Below, in pieces: positions 27,347 to 38,658 of a DNA stretch of 64,000 nt. The position numbers were made by a program, and so were the translations under genes. The DNA is from Aestuariivirga litoralis (lineage in GTDB: Bacteria > Pseudomonadota > Alphaproteobacteria > Rhizobiales > Aestuariivirgaceae), in assembly GCF_015714715.1 (NCBI RefSeq), contig NZ_WAHS01000001.1:1798001-1862000 (forward strand), read 5' to 3'. Below the pieces are notes generated by a model, which was not told where the DNA came from, made no database searches, and was given only the letters and a program-made list of their open reading frames with translations. Position 1 is the first letter of the stretch. Every line of letters starts with the position of its first letter.

Positions 27347-27751
27347 ATGCGCGGTCATTGCTTATGTGGTGCCATTGCTTTTGAAGTTGATGGTCCGCCA
27401 AAGGCTTGCGTGGTCTGCCATTGTGAAAGTTGCAGGCGGCAATGTTCGGCGCCGATGACGGCCTATATTGGCGTTCTGGAGGGCCGCTGGCGGTGGCTAG
27501 GCAAGTTGCCGAAAGTATTCAATTCTTCTCCCGGTGTGGAACGTACATTTTGCGATCAGTGTGGCTCGCCAATTTCTTTTCGCTCAAAGAACATGTCCGG
27601 TGTCATGCATTTTTTCTCGGCCGCTATGGAAGCGCCAGAAAAATTTGCGCCGACGATGCATGTCTCCTTTGAGGAAAAACTGCCCTGGTTGAAACTGGCC
27701 GACGGCCTGCCGACGCGATTTGGCCCTGACTATACGAAAGACGCGAAGTAA
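27347..27751 (+). CDS. GFA/CENP-V-family zinc protein
   Basis: Small zinc-binding protein of 134 aa in the Gfa-like family (PF04828). Cysteines C5 and C7 (HCLCGAI), C21, C24 and C29 region (VVCHCESCRRQC) and C69/C72 (FCDQCGSP) form the expected two-zinc pattern. Most members outside true formaldehyde pathways have no proven activity. It stands alone 118 bases beyond rhaK; the gap holds only a GGGAG ribosome site that I can point to. Confidence 0.85.
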   Translation: MRGHCLCGAIAFEVDGPPKACVVCHCESCRRQCSAPMTAYIGVLEGRWRWLGKLPKVFNSSPGVERTFCDQCGSPISFRSKNMSGVMHFFSAAMEAPEKFAPTMHVSFEEKLPWLKLADGLPTRFGPDYTKDAK

Positions 27752-27755
27752 CGCT

Positions 27756-28739
27756 TCAGGTGCCGGCGCTGTTGCCGAAGGGCTCTACACGCAGGCACGC
27801 AACCAACCGCTCCTGCTTCATTTCCAGCAGCGGAACAGTGGTCTTGCAGATGTCGATGGCCATGGGGCAGCGCGGATGGAAGGTGCAGCCGGAAGGTGGA
27901 TTGAGCGGCGAGGGCAATTCGCCCTGCAGCACGATGCGCTGGCGTTTGCGGGCGGGATTGGCCTGCGGCGTGGCCGAGAGCAAAGCCTTGGTATAGGGGT
28001 GCTGCGGATTTTCGAAAATCTGTTCGACGCTGCCTTGCTCCACCACCTTGCCCAGATACATGACCATGATGTCCTTGGCGATGTGGCGCACCACGGCGAG
28101 GTCATGACTGATGAACAGATAGGCGAGGTTCAGGCGGTCTTGTAGTTCGGCCAGCAGATTGAGCACTTGCGCCTGGATGGAAATATCCAGTGCTGAGACC
28201 GGCTCGTCCAGCACCAGGATTTCCGGATCGAGCATCAGCGCACGGGCCACCGCAATGCGCTGGCGCTGGCCGCCGGAGAACATATGCGGGTAACGGTCGT
28301 AATGTTCCGGCCGCAGGCCCACCGATTCCATCATCGCGCGGGCCTTGGCGGTGCGCTCTGACTTGGAGAGTTTGGTATTCACCAGCAACGGCTCTTCCAG
28401 GATGGTGCCGATTTTCTGGCGCGGGTTGAGCGAACCATAGGGGTTCTGGAAAACAATCTGCACCTTGGGGCGAAGGCCACGCAACGTGCCATCATCGGCA
28501 CCTACCACCTGCTTGCCGGTGATTTCCAGCGTGCCTTCGGTGGGGTGCTCAATCATGGTGACCATGCGGGCCAGAGTGGATTTACCGCAACCGGACTCGC
28601 CCACCACAGCGAGCGTCTCGCCGCGCTTCAATGAGAAGCTGGCGCCATCCACTGCCTTCAGAATGGCGGGCGAAGAGAACATGCCGCGCGGCACGTTGTA
28701 ATGCTGCTTGAGACCGTTGGCCTGAATCACGGTCGTCAT
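27756..28739 (-). CDS. dppF: Peptide ABC transporter ATPase, DppF-like
   Basis: Second ATPase of a dipeptide/oligopeptide importer, 327 aa. Walker A GESGCGKST is near residue 47, signature FSGGQRQRIAVARAL near 150, Walker B ILVLDEPVSALD near 172. The C-terminal oligopeptide-transporter extension has the Cys pattern CTFHPRCPMAIDIC (about 285-298), which carries an Fe-S or metal site in this family. The start at 28739 overlaps the dppD stop by four bases. Confidence 0.93.
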   Translation of the reverse strand: MTTVIQANGLKQHYNVPRGMFSSPAILKAVDGASFSLKRGETLAVVGESGCGKSTLARMVTMIEHPTEGTLEITGKQVVGADDGTLRGLRPKVQIVFQNPYGSLNPRQKIGTILEEPLLVNTKLSKSERTAKARAMMESVGLRPEHYDRYPHMFSGGQRQRIAVARALMLDPEILVLDEPVSALDISIQAQVLNLLAELQDRLNLAYLFISHDLAVVRHIAKDIMVMYLGKVVEQGSVEQIFENPQHPYTKALLSATPQANPARKRQRIVLQGELPSPLNPPSGCTFHPRCPMAIDICKTTVPLLEMKQERLVACLRVEPFGNSAGT

Positions 28740-29698
28740 GCTTTTTTCAACTCTTTCACCAGCGGATAGTGGCACAGCGCGCCAAATTGATAAGGCGGCG
28801 GCGTCGTGCGGCACAGATCGGTGGCCATGGTGCAACGCGGGCTGAACAGGCAGCCTTGCGGCCTATCAAACTGGCCTGGCACCACGCCCTTGATCGAGGG
28901 GAGAAGTTTGCCCACCGCACGCTCTGGCAAGGCCGACAGCAAGGCGGCCGTGTAAGGGTGATGTGGTTCGGCGAAGAGACCTTGTACCGGCTGCTCTTCC
29001 ACTTTCTGGCCGGCATATTGCACCGAGACGCGCTCGGCGGTTTCAGCGACCACGCCCATCGAATGGGTGATCAGCACCAGCGCCATGCCTTTTTCTTTTT
29101 GCAGGCGCACGAGAAGCTCAAGGATTTGCGCCTGGATGGTCACGTCAAGGGCGGTTGTCGGCTCATCGGCGATCAGCAGCTTGGGCGAACAGGCCAAAGC
29201 CATGGCAATCATCACGCGCTGGCTCATGCCGCCGGAGAGCTGATGCGGGAAGGCCTTCAGGCGCAGTTCGGGGGCCGGGATGCCCACTTCCTTGAGCAGC
29301 TCGATGGCGCGGGCCTTCGCATCTTTGTTGTTCATGCCCATGTGTTCGCGCAACGTTTCGGTGAGCTGGAACTCGACATTGAAACAGGGGTTGAGGCTGG
29401 TCATCGGCTCCTGGAAGATCATGGCGATGTCCTTGCCATTGATCTTGCGGCGCTCCTGCGGGGAGAGCTTCAGCAAGTTCTTGCCGTCGAAGGTCATTTC
29501 ATCGGCGGTGACGCGCGCCGTCCAAGGCAGCAATCCCATGACGGCCAGCATGGCCACAGATTTGCCGGAGCCTGACTCGCCCACGATGGCGAGGATTTCG
29601 CCCTTGTCCACCGATTGGGTCAGGTTCTCAACGGCGCGGAACCAGCCGCGCGCCGTTTTGAATTCCACCGTGAGGTTCTTGATATTGAGCAGCGCCAT
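28736..29698 (-). CDS. dppD: Peptide ABC transporter ATPase, DppD-like
   Basis: First ATPase of the peptide importer, 320 aa. Walker [10 protein letters not shown] is near 38, signature [15 protein letters not shown] near 155, Walker [14 protein letters not shown] near 175, and the C-terminal [14 protein letters not shown] motif near 285. It begins two bases after the dppC stop. Confidence 0.93.
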   Translation of the reverse strand: MALLNIKNLTVEFKTARGWFRAVENLTQSVDKGEILAIVGESGSGKSVAMLAVMGLLPWTARVTADEMTFDGKNLLKLSPQERRKINGKDIAMIFQEPMTSLNPCFNVEFQLTETLREHMGMNNKDAKARAIELLKEVGIPAPELRLKAFPHQLSGGMSQRVMIAMALACSPKLLIADEPTTALDVTIQAQILELLVRLQKEKGMALVLITHSMGVVAETAERVSVQYAGQKVEEQPVQGLFAEPHHPYTAALLSALPERAVGKLLPSIKGVVPGQFDRPQGCLFSPRCTMATDLCRTTPPPYQFGALCHYPLVKELKKA

Positions 29699-29700
29699 GG

Positions 29701-30615
29701 TCAGCTGCGCCTCAAACGCGGATCAAGCGCATCGCGCAGGCCATCGCCCATGAGATTGATGGCCAGCACCGTGATCAGGATTGCGATGCCGGGCATGGCG
29801 GTGACCCATGGTTGAGACGACATGAGATCGCGGGTGTCACCCAGCATCGAGCCCCATTCGGGCAGCGGCGGCTGGGCACCAAGGCCCAGGAAGCCGAGGC
29901 CTGCAGCTTCCAGCATGGCATCAGATACACCAAGCGCGCCCTGCACGATCATTGGCGCAAGGCAATTGGGCAGCACGGAGGTGAGCATCAGGCGGAAGGG
30001 CCGCACGCCGGTGACTTTGGCGGCGGTGACATAATCCTTGCTGAGTTCCACCTGGGCTGCAGCGCGCACCAGGCGCACATAACGCGGCAGGAAAACGATG
30101 GTGATGGCCACAATGGTGTTGGTGAGGTTGGGGCCGATCACTGCGATGATCATGATGGCCAGAACAAGATCAGGAATGGCCATGATCAGATCCATGATGC
30201 GCAGCACGATCACATCAAACAGCCCGCCCACATAGGCGCAGATCAGCCCGATCACGATGCCGATGAATGTGGAAATCACCATCACCGCGACGCCGATGAA
30301 AATCGAAAGCCGCGAGCCATAGATGATGCGGGCCCACATGTCGCGGCCGATGGGATCGGTGCCCAGCCAATGTTCCCAGCTGCCCTGCACATCACCATAA
30401 TGAGCCCAGACCGGCGGGAGTTTGGTGGCGAACCGGTCGCTGATTGGATCATAATGGGTGAAGAGCGGCGCGAAGATGCCAAGTGCGAGAATGAGTGCCA
30501 AGACAACGAGGCCCACCACCGCGCCCCGGTTTTCGCGAAACGCATTCCAGAACGCCATGAAAGGCGATGGTGGCGATGGCGCTTTCACAATGGTGCCGGC
30601 GGTTTCAGCGCTCAT
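29701..30615 (-). CDS. dppC: Peptide ABC transporter permease, DppC-like
   Basis: Membrane subunit, 304 aa, with an N-terminal OppC-type helix (residues about 30-52) followed by the core permease domain. HWLGTDPIGRDMWARIIYGSR near residue 88 (core GTDPIGRD) is diagnostic for DppC/OppC, and the EAA-type loop is VRAAAQVELSKDYVTAAKVTGVRP near 180. It overlaps dppB by 11 bases. Confidence 0.93.
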   Translation of the reverse strand: MSAETAGTIVKAPSPPSPFMAFWNAFRENRGAVVGLVVLALILALGIFAPLFTHYDPISDRFATKLPPVWAHYGDVQGSWEHWLGTDPIGRDMWARIIYGSRLSIFIGVAVMVISTFIGIVIGLICAYVGGLFDVIVLRIMDLIMAIPDLVLAIMIIAVIGPNLTNTIVAITIVFLPRYVRLVRAAAQVELSKDYVTAAKVTGVRPFRLMLTSVLPNCLAPMIVQGALGVSDAMLEAAGLGFLGLGAQPPLPEWGSMLGDTRDLMSSQPWVTAMPGIAILITVLAINLMGDGLRDALDPRLRRS

Positions 30616-31618
30616 TACGCACCTTCGGATTGATGATGCCCAGTGTCATGTCAATCAACAGGTTGAAGGCGATGACCATGATGGCGATCAGCATGATGCC
30701 GCCCTGCAAAGCCGGATAATCGCGCCTTGTGATGGAACCGATCAACCACTTGCCAATGCCGGGCCAGGAGAAAATGTTTTCGGTTTGCACGGCACCCGCC
30801 AGCAGCGTGCCCACTTGCAGGCCGATGGTGGTGACCACCGGAATCAAGGCATTGCGCAGCGCGTGCATGCTGACCACGCGGAAGGGCGAGAGGCCCTTGG
30901 CCCTGGCGGTGCGGACATAATCTTCCTCCAGCACTTCCAGCATGGAAGAGCGCGTCATGCGGGCCACCACGGCGAGCGGCAGCGTGCCCAGCACAATGGT
31001 GGGCAGGATCAGATGGCGCACCACATCGATGAAGGCACCTTTCGGACCCCAGATCAGTGAATCGATCAGCAGCAGGCCGGTATGTGCTGGGTAATAGAAT
31101 TTGATGAGGTCAACACGGCCTGACACGGGCGTGAGATGCAGCGTGTTCGACATGAAGAATATCAGCACGAGGCCCCACCAGAAGATCGGCATCGAATAGC
31201 CGGTCAGGGCCGACGTCATCAAAGCCTGGTCATAGAAGCTGCCGCGCTTCACTGCAGCGAAGACGCCAGCGGGAACGCCCAGGATGATGGAGAAAAGTGC
31301 CGCACAGATGGAGAGCTCAAGCGTAGCTGGAAACAGCGTCCAGAATTCCTGCAACACAGGCGCATGCGAAACAATCGACGTGCCGAAATCGCCGTGCAGG
31401 ATGCTCCAGACGTAATCGAGGAACTGTTTCCAGATAGGCTGATCCAGCCCCATTTGATGGCGCAAATCGGCCAGCCGTTCAGCCGAAATGCCGCGCTCAC
31501 CGCGGCGCACCTCGATGGGGTCGCCCGGTACAAGCCGCAAAAGCATGAAGGTGACAAACATCAGCGCGACGAAAGTAGGGATCGTCAGTGCCAAGCGCCG
31601 GATGAGAAAGCGAAGCAT
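30605..31618 (-). CDS. dppB: Peptide ABC transporter permease, DppB-like
   Basis: Membrane subunit, 337 aa, six or seven helices. The N-terminus MLRFLIRRLALTIPTFVALMF is typical of OppB/DppB (core LIRRL), and the conserved loop RSSMLEVLEEDYVRTARAKGLS lies near 225. It follows dppA across a 50-base gap containing a hairpin. Confidence 0.93.
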   Translation of the reverse strand: MLRFLIRRLALTIPTFVALMFVTFMLLRLVPGDPIEVRRGERGISAERLADLRHQMGLDQPIWKQFLDYVWSILHGDFGTSIVSHAPVLQEFWTLFPATLELSICAALFSIILGVPAGVFAAVKRGSFYDQALMTSALTGYSMPIFWWGLVLIFFMSNTLHLTPVSGRVDLIKFYYPAHTGLLLIDSLIWGPKGAFIDVVRHLILPTIVLGTLPLAVVARMTRSSMLEVLEEDYVRTARAKGLSPFRVVSMHALRNALIPVVTTIGLQVGTLLAGAVQTENIFSWPGIGKWLIGSITRRDYPALQGGIMLIAIMVIAFNLLIDMTLGIINPKVRNER

Positions 31619-31633
31619 GATACGAATAGAAAT

Positions 31634-31660
31634 GAAGGGGCGGCGCGAGGCCGCCCCTTC
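31634..31660 (-). terminator. intercistronic hairpin after dppA
   Basis: GAAGGGGCGGC (31634-31644) and GCCGCCCCTTC (31650-31660) form a perfect 11-bp stem with a five-base loop between dppA and dppB. On the minus strand it is followed by an AT-rich stretch (ATTTCTATT), so partial termination is likely. Confidence 0.75.
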
Positions 31661-31668
31661 AAAACCTG

Positions 31669-33270
31669 TTACTCAGCAACGTCCACGTTATAGAAGACGT
31701 GCGAGCCGAGCGGGCTCACCTTGTAGCCGGTGACCTTCTTGCTGACCGGTTCGAACACGGTGGAGTGGGCCACATTGAGCCACGGCACCTGTGCATCGAC
31801 GATCTTCTGGGCATCGACATAGAGCTTGGTGCGCTCAGCCTGATCGCTCAGAGTGGCGGCCTTGTTCACGTCGTCCTGGAATTTCTGGTCACACCATTTC
31901 GGGATGTTGTTGCCATTCGGCTTTCCGTCCTTGCCGCAGCCCAAGAGCACAGCAAGGAAATTGTCCGGATCACCATTGTCGCCGGTCCAGCCGAGGAGCG
32001 CCATCTGGTGTTCACCAGCCTGGGCGCGCTTGCGGTATTCACCCCATTCGTAGGACACGAGCTTGGCGTGGATGCCGACCTTTTCGAGATCAGCCTGCAT
32101 CATTTCAGCCATGCGCTTGGCGTTCGGATTGTAGGGGCGCGACACGGGCATCCACCACAGGTCGGTTTCCAGATCCTTCACACCAGCCTTTTCAAGAGCG
32201 GCCTTGGCAGCTGCCGGATCATAGGCAATGTCCTTGGCGTCATTGTCGTAAGACCACATGGTCGGAGGAATCGGGTTCTTGGCCTTCTGGCCAGCGCCCT
32301 GATAGACTTCCTTCAGGATGGCATCACGGTCAATCGCCATGGCCAGGGCCATGCGCACTTCCGGCTTGTCGAACGGAGGCTTCTGGGCATTGAAGGCCAG
32401 ATAGCCGATGTTCAGGCCAGCCTGCTGCACCAGATCAATGGTGTCATCCTTGGCGATGGTCGGAATGTCAGCCGGGTTTGGATAACCCATGATCTGGCAT
32501 TCGCCGGCCTTCATCTTGGCATAGCGCGCCGAAGCGTCAGGCGTGATGGCGTAAACCAGATCATCCACCTTCGGCTTGCCACCCCAATAATCCGGGTTGG
32601 CCTTAAAGCGGATGACCGCGTCCTTCTGGTAATCGACGAAGCTGAAAGGGCCGGTGCCGACCGGGATTTGGTCGAACTGTTCTGGCGTGCCCTTCTTCAA
32701 CAGGAAGTCAGCATATTCAGCCGATTCAATGGTGGCGAAATCCATGGCCAGGTTGGCGAGGATCGGCGCGTTCGGTTGCTTCAGCTTGATCACGACGGTG
32801 TTGTCGTCGGTCTTGGAAATCTTTTCCAGGAGGTCGGGCATGCCCATGTCGTTGAAATAGTCATAAGCGCCGCCGGAGACCTTGGCATAGGGATGGGCCG
32901 GATCCTGTTGGCGGCCGAAGGACCACAGCACGTCATCAGCATTGAAATCACGGGTCGGGGTGAAGCCGTTCACACCGGAATGGAACTTGACACCCTTGCG
33001 GAGATGGAAGGTCAGCGTCAGGCCGTCTTCAGACACATCGGTCTTCTCGGAGAGGGCCGGTTCGGTCTGGGTGGTGCCGGGGGTGAAACGCACCAGCGTG
33101 TCGAATACTGGGCGGGCCGCGTCAAAGCTGGTGCCGGTGGTGTTGATGGCCGGGGTGAAGTTTTCCGGCGAGCCTTCCGAGCAATAAACCAGCGACTTGG
33201 CGTTTGCGGCGCCAGCGGCAAGCATTGTACCAATCAGAAGGGTTGCAGCGAATCCTGCGGTGAGTTTCAT
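31669..33270 (-). CDS. dppA: Peptide ABC transporter periplasmic binding protein, DppA-like
   Basis: Solute-binding protein of SBP family 5, 533 aa, with a signal peptide at 1-24. LVYCSEGSPENFTPAINTTGTSFDA near residue 27 (core CSEGSPENFTP) is characteristic of DppA-type dipeptide binders, followed by SEDGLTLTFHLRKGVKFH near 83 and the conserved NYGYLAFN-like segment NIGYLAFNAQKPPFD near 290. It leads the operon dppA-B-C-D-F. Dipeptide is the closest precedent; other short peptides or heme precursors are possible substrates. Confidence 0.93.
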   Translation of the reverse strand: MKLTAGFAATLLIGTMLAAGAANAKSLVYCSEGSPENFTPAINTTGTSFDAARPVFDTLVRFTPGTTQTEPALSEKTDVSEDGLTLTFHLRKGVKFHSGVNGFTPTRDFNADDVLWSFGRQQDPAHPYAKVSGGAYDYFNDMGMPDLLEKISKTDDNTVVIKLKQPNAPILANLAMDFATIESAEYADFLLKKGTPEQFDQIPVGTGPFSFVDYQKDAVIRFKANPDYWGGKPKVDDLVYAITPDASARYAKMKAGECQIMGYPNPADIPTIAKDDTIDLVQQAGLNIGYLAFNAQKPPFDKPEVRMALAMAIDRDAILKEVYQGAGQKAKNPIPPTMWSYDNDAKDIAYDPAAAKAALEKAGVKDLETDLWWMPVSRPYNPNAKRMAEMMQADLEKVGIHAKLVSYEWGEYRKRAQAGEHQMALLGWTGDNGDPDNFLAVLLGCGKDGKPNGNNIPKWCDQKFQDDVNKAATLSDQAERTKLYVDAQKIVDAQVPWLNVAHSTVFEPVSKKVTGYKVSPLGSHVFYNVDVAE

Positions 33271-33290
33271 GTTGTTCTCCCTGTTTCAAA

Positions 33291-33305
33291 CCGCCTTGAG
33301 GGCGG
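33291..33305 (-). other. small hairpin in the dppA leader
   Basis: CCGCC-TTGAG-GGCGG, 20 bases upstream of the dppA ATG and just before its GGGAG ribosome site. It may stabilise the mRNA 5' end or modulate translation. Nothing else is recognised in the 114 bases between dppA and uup. Confidence 0.35.
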
Positions 33306-33384
33306 CGAATGAGGGGAGCTAAGCACGGTTTGATCCGTTGGTCAAAATCCCTTGGGCGCGACTTGAGGGCGCGGGAAAACCACC

Positions 33385-35199
<1,815 letters not shown>

Positions 35200-35232
35200 T
35201 CCGCGCGACGTATGGCGGAATGGCTGCCGAAA

Positions 35233-35883
35233 TCAAGCTTCGCGGTAAGTGCCCATCTTTTTGGCGGCTACCGTGGCCATGTAATCCATCAGGCCGTGAT
35301 TGAGGGCATCAAAGGGTTCAAGCCCCAATGAGGTGAGGCGTTTGCGGATGGCAGGCATCTGGGATGGTGGAACGCCGCTTTCAATCACCGAGGATACGAA
35401 GGCGGCAAAGCCGGGTGGCGACCAGCCCTTGTCCTTCGACAACTCAGTGTGAATGAAGGTGAGGCCCTGGAAGGCATGGCCTTCGCGCTTCACCGGCCCA
35501 TGCATATGCGCACCACAGCCGGTGCAGGCATGGCGCAGGATCACGGCGTTTTCATCCACGATCTTGAGCTTGTGGCCATTTTGCAGAACCTTCACCTTGT
35601 CGGTCGGCGCTACGGCGACGACGGAGAAGATGGCGCCATCGGGCTTCCAGCATTTGGTGCAGCCGCAGGCGTGATTGTAAGCAGATTGCGCGCCAATCTC
35701 GACCACCACCGGATCGCTGGTGCAAAGACACGTGAGGGTGCCACCGGCAAAACCCTTCTTGGCAGACTTTGCAACGCCGCCATCGATGCCGGGATGCAAT
35801 TTGACGCTTGGAGCGGCTGATTTTTTTGCCGCCTTTTTCTTGGCCGCTTTTTTAGGGGCCTTCTTCGCTGCTTTTTTAGCCAT
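35233..35883 (-). CDS. gfa: S-(hydroxymethyl)glutathione synthase (Gfa) with Lys/Ala-rich N-terminal tail
   Basis: Zinc enzyme proposed to accelerate the condensation of formaldehyde with glutathione; 216 aa. Residues 28-216 match the roughly 190-aa Gfa of Paracoccus: cysteines at 52, 54, 73, 75, 78, 120 and 123 supply two zinc sites, with [14 protein letters not shown] and [12 protein letters not shown] as family blocks. Residues 2-24 form an added tail made almost only of Lys and Ala, like a histone H1 or HU-type tail, absent from Gfa as I know it. The next gene upstream is adhC, the partner dehydrogenase. Confidence 0.9.
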   Translation of the reverse strand: MAKKAAKKAPKKAAKKKAAKKSAAPSVKLHPGIDGGVAKSAKKGFAGGTLTCLCTSDPVVVEIGAQSAYNHACGCTKCWKPDGAIFSVVAVAPTDKVKVLQNGHKLKIVDENAVILRHACTGCGAHMHGPVKREGHAFQGLTFIHTELSKDKGWSPPGFAAFVSSVIESGVPPSQMPAIRKRLTSLGLEPFDALNHGLMDYMATVAAKKMGTYREA

Positions 35884-35943
35884 GGGCTTCCTCCTGTTAT
35901 TAGATCAGTTTTAAGATGATCGAAGTTAGAGACCGTGTGGCGA

Positions 35944-35970
35944 TTTTGACTTTTCTGCGAAAAGTCAAAA
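35944..35970. repeat. perfect AT-rich palindrome between adhC and gfa
   Basis: TTTTGACTTTTC (35944-35955) and GAAAAGTCAAAA (35959-35970) are exact inverted repeats around TGC. It lies five bases beyond the adhC stop and 60 bases upstream of gfa. It is not followed by a T run, so it may be an operator for gfa or a hairpin that separates the two messages. Confidence 0.6.
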
Positions 35971-35974
35971 CGCT

Positions 35975-37102
35975 TTAAAAGATGACGACACTCCTGATAG
36001 ATTTGCCCTGATGCATAAGATCAAAGGCATCGTTGATTTTTTCCAAGGGCATGGTGTGGGTGATCATCGGGTCGATCTGGATTTTCTTGTCCATGTACCA
36101 ATCGACGATCTTGGGCACATCGGTACGGCCGCGGGCACCGCCGAAAGCCGTGCCCTTCCAGGTGCGACCCGTCACCAGCTGGAACGGACGGGTGGAAATT
36201 TCCTGGCCAGCGCCAGCAACACCGATGATGATCGACTGGCCCCAGCCGCGGTGCGAGCATTCGAGCGCCTGGCGCATCACCTTAACATTGCCGGTGCAAT
36301 CGAATGTGTAATCAGCGCCACCGATTTGATCTGCACCACGCTTGGTCATGTTGACGATATAAGGCACCACATCGCCCTCGATCTTTGTGGGATTCACAAA
36401 GTGGGTCATGCCGAAACGCTCGCCCCATTCCTTCTTCGAATCGTTGAGGTCCACGCCGATGATCATGTCGGCACCCGCAAGCTTCAAACCCTGGATCACG
36501 TTAAGGCCGATGCCGCCCAGGCCGAAGACCACGCCGGTTGCACCCTGTTCCACTTTCGCGGTGTTGATCACCGCGCCAATGCCGGTGGTGACGCCGCAGC
36601 CGATGTAGCAAATCTTGTCGAAGGGGGCGGAGGTGTTGACCTTGGCCACTGCGATTTCCGGCAGCACGGTGTAATTCGAGAAGGTGGAGCAGCCCATATA
36701 GTGATGGATCTTCTGACCCTTGTAGGAGAAGCGCGAGGTGCCATCAGGCATGACACCTTGGCCCTGCGTCGAGCGGATCGCCGTGCAGAGGTTGGTTTTG
36801 CGCGAGAGGCACGACGGGCATTCGCGACATTCCGGCGTATAAAGCGGGATGACGTGATCGCCCTTCTTCACCGAAGTGACGGCGGGGCCGACATCAACGA
36901 CGATGCCTGCGCCTTCATGGCCGAGGATGGCGGGGAAAAGTCCTTCGGGGTCTGCGCCTGACAAAGTGAATTCATCGGTGTGGCAGATGCCGGTGGCCTT
37001 GATCTCCACCAGAACTTCGCCAGCCTTGGGGCCTTCGAGATCAAGCTCGACAATTTCGAGAGGTTTTCCGGAAGCAAAGGCCACGGCCGCGCGCGTTTTC
37101 AT
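35975..37102 (-). CDS. adhC: S-(hydroxymethyl)glutathione dehydrogenase (class III alcohol dehydrogenase)
   Basis: Oxidises S-hydroxymethylglutathione to S-formylglutathione with NAD, 375 aa. Catalytic zinc ligands are in [13 protein letters not shown] near 46 and GHEGAGIV near 67; the four-Cys structural zinc site is [17 protein letters not shown] near 95; the Rossmann motif [12 protein letters not shown] is near 200. GGGAGGAAC immediately upstream of the ATG fixes the start well inside the longer open frame. An S-formylglutathione hydrolase (FghA) gene is not in the window. Confidence 0.95.
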   Translation of the reverse strand: MKTRAAVAFASGKPLEIVELDLEGPKAGEVLVEIKATGICHTDEFTLSGADPEGLFPAILGHEGAGIVVDVGPAVTSVKKGDHVIPLYTPECRECPSCLSRKTNLCTAIRSTQGQGVMPDGTSRFSYKGQKIHHYMGCSTFSNYTVLPEIAVAKVNTSAPFDKICYIGCGVTTGIGAVINTAKVEQGATGVVFGLGGIGLNVIQGLKLAGADMIIGVDLNDSKKEWGERFGMTHFVNPTKIEGDVVPYIVNMTKRGADQIGGADYTFDCTGNVKVMRQALECSHRGWGQSIIIGVAGAGQEISTRPFQLVTGRTWKGTAFGGARGRTDVPKIVDWYMDKKIQIDPMITHTMPLEKINDAFDLMHQGKSIRSVVIF

Positions 37103-37179
37103 CGAAGTTCCTCCCGCTTTTTTTGAGAGGCTAGCATGAAGGCGCGAGGTCGGAAAGTGGGGCCGCGCAGATGAGCCGA

Positions 37180-38649
37180 TTACGAAGCTAGATAGGCTTT
37201 CACGGTTTTCTCGGCGCCATTTTTCCAGACCTCGTTCAGGTAATGCGCGAAGAGTTTCTTCATTTCTGGGTGCTGGCCCACTTCGCCGTAAATGTCGGCC
37301 ATGTCGAGCCAGGCTTGCGGATTGTCCTTGGCCTTTTGGGCGGTGGGTTGCAGTGCGGCCCAGCTGGGGTCGTTGGCTTCGATCACTTTGCCGCTGTCGC
37401 TGGTGCCATAGCAGTAGCGGCACCAGAGAGCGCTCTCAAGGGCCAGGCCGTTGATCGACTTGCCGGCCTTCAGGCGGTCGGCGATGGGGGGCACGATGAA
37501 TTTGGGCTGGCGGTTGGAGCCGTCGAAGCACAGCCTGCGCACGGTGTCGGCAATTTTGGGATTGGAAAAGCGGCGCTCGATCAGCTTCTGGTAATCCTTC
37601 AGATCCGTGCCGGGCACGGGCCCTACGGTGGGGCGGATTTCATCATCCGTCACTTTCTTCAAATAATCACGCACCAGCGGATTGGCCATCGCGTCATGCA
37701 CGAAGTGAATGTCGAGCAATCCGCTGATATAGGCAATGACCGCGTGGCCGCCATTGAGGATGCGGATTTTCATATATTCCCAGGGCGTGACGTCCTTGAC
37801 GAATTCAGCGCCGACCTTTTCCCAAGCCGGGCGGCCCAGGGGGAAGTTATCTTCCACCACCCATTGCTTGAATTCTTCACAGAAGATCGGCCACTTGTCT
37901 TCGACACCGAAGGTTTCAGCACAAATTTTGCGTTCGCGGTCACCTGTAGCCGGCGTGATGCGATCGACCATGCCATTCGGGAATGCGACGTTCGCAGTAA
38001 TCCAATCAGCAAAAGTGGAATCAGACAATTTCGCCAAGCCTACCACGGCGTTCTTCGTCACCACGCCATTGTGTGGCACGTTATCGCAGGACATCACGGT
38101 GAAGGCCGGGATGCCCTTGGCCTTGCGCAGCTTCAGGCCTGCGACAATGAAACCGAACACAGTGGCGGGGTCATTCGGATTGGCAGCATCCTTGGCGATG
38201 GCTGGATGCTTGGGATCGAATTTCTGGGTGGCGGGGTCAATGAAATATCCACCTTCAGTGATCGTCATCGAGACGATGCGGATCGCGGGGTCGGCCAGTT
38301 TTTCGAGGATGGCCTGCTTGTTGGCGGGTGGGATGAAATCAATCAGCGGGCCGGTGATGTGGGCAGTTGAAAGATCATTGTCCTGCTCCACCACGGTGGT
38401 GAGGAAATCCTGTGACGCGAGCGTCTGACGCAGCTTCTCGTCGAATTCCATCACGCCGGTGCCAATCAGCGCCCAATCATGATCATGACCCTTGTTGAAC
38501 AGGTCATCGAGATAGACGGCCAGATGCGCGCGGTGGAAATTGCCCACGCCGAAATGCAGGATGCCGGGCTTCAGCCCCTCGCGCTTGTAAGTGGGAATGC
38601 GCATCTTCTTGCCAATTTCCGGCAGATTGGCGAGCGACAGATTGGTCAT
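37180..38649 (-). CDS. mtlK: Mannitol 2-dehydrogenase family polyol oxidoreductase, MtlK-like
   Basis: NAD-dependent long-chain polyol dehydrogenase, 489 aa, full length for the mannitol/fructuronate family. N-terminal Rossmann segment [17 protein letters not shown] near 33; the catalytic Lys-Asn-His set lies in [17 protein letters not shown] near 292. It is the last gene of the polyol operon, ten bases after the GMC oxidoreductase. Oxidation of mannitol or arabitol to the ketose is likely. Confidence 0.92.
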   Translation of the reverse strand: MTNLSLANLPEIGKKMRIPTYKREGLKPGILHFGVGNFHRAHLAVYLDDLFNKGHDHDWALIGTGVMEFDEKLRQTLASQDFLTTVVEQDNDLSTAHITGPLIDFIPPANKQAILEKLADPAIRIVSMTITEGGYFIDPATQKFDPKHPAIAKDAANPNDPATVFGFIVAGLKLRKAKGIPAFTVMSCDNVPHNGVVTKNAVVGLAKLSDSTFADWITANVAFPNGMVDRITPATGDRERKICAETFGVEDKWPIFCEEFKQWVVEDNFPLGRPAWEKVGAEFVKDVTPWEYMKIRILNGGHAVIAYISGLLDIHFVHDAMANPLVRDYLKKVTDDEIRPTVGPVPGTDLKDYQKLIERRFSNPKIADTVRRLCFDGSNRQPKFIVPPIADRLKAGKSINGLALESALWCRYCYGTSDSGKVIEANDPSWAALQPTAQKAKDNPQAWLDMADIYGEVGQHPEMKKLFAHYLNEVWKNGAEKTVKAYLAS

Positions 38650-38658
38650 AGCGAACTC

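Noticed and set aside
31699-33312. 537-codon open frame on the + strand
   Set aside because: It lies exactly antisense to dppA, whose family motifs, signal peptide and operon context are clear; the antisense translation is His/Gly/Val-rich without any recognisable domain.
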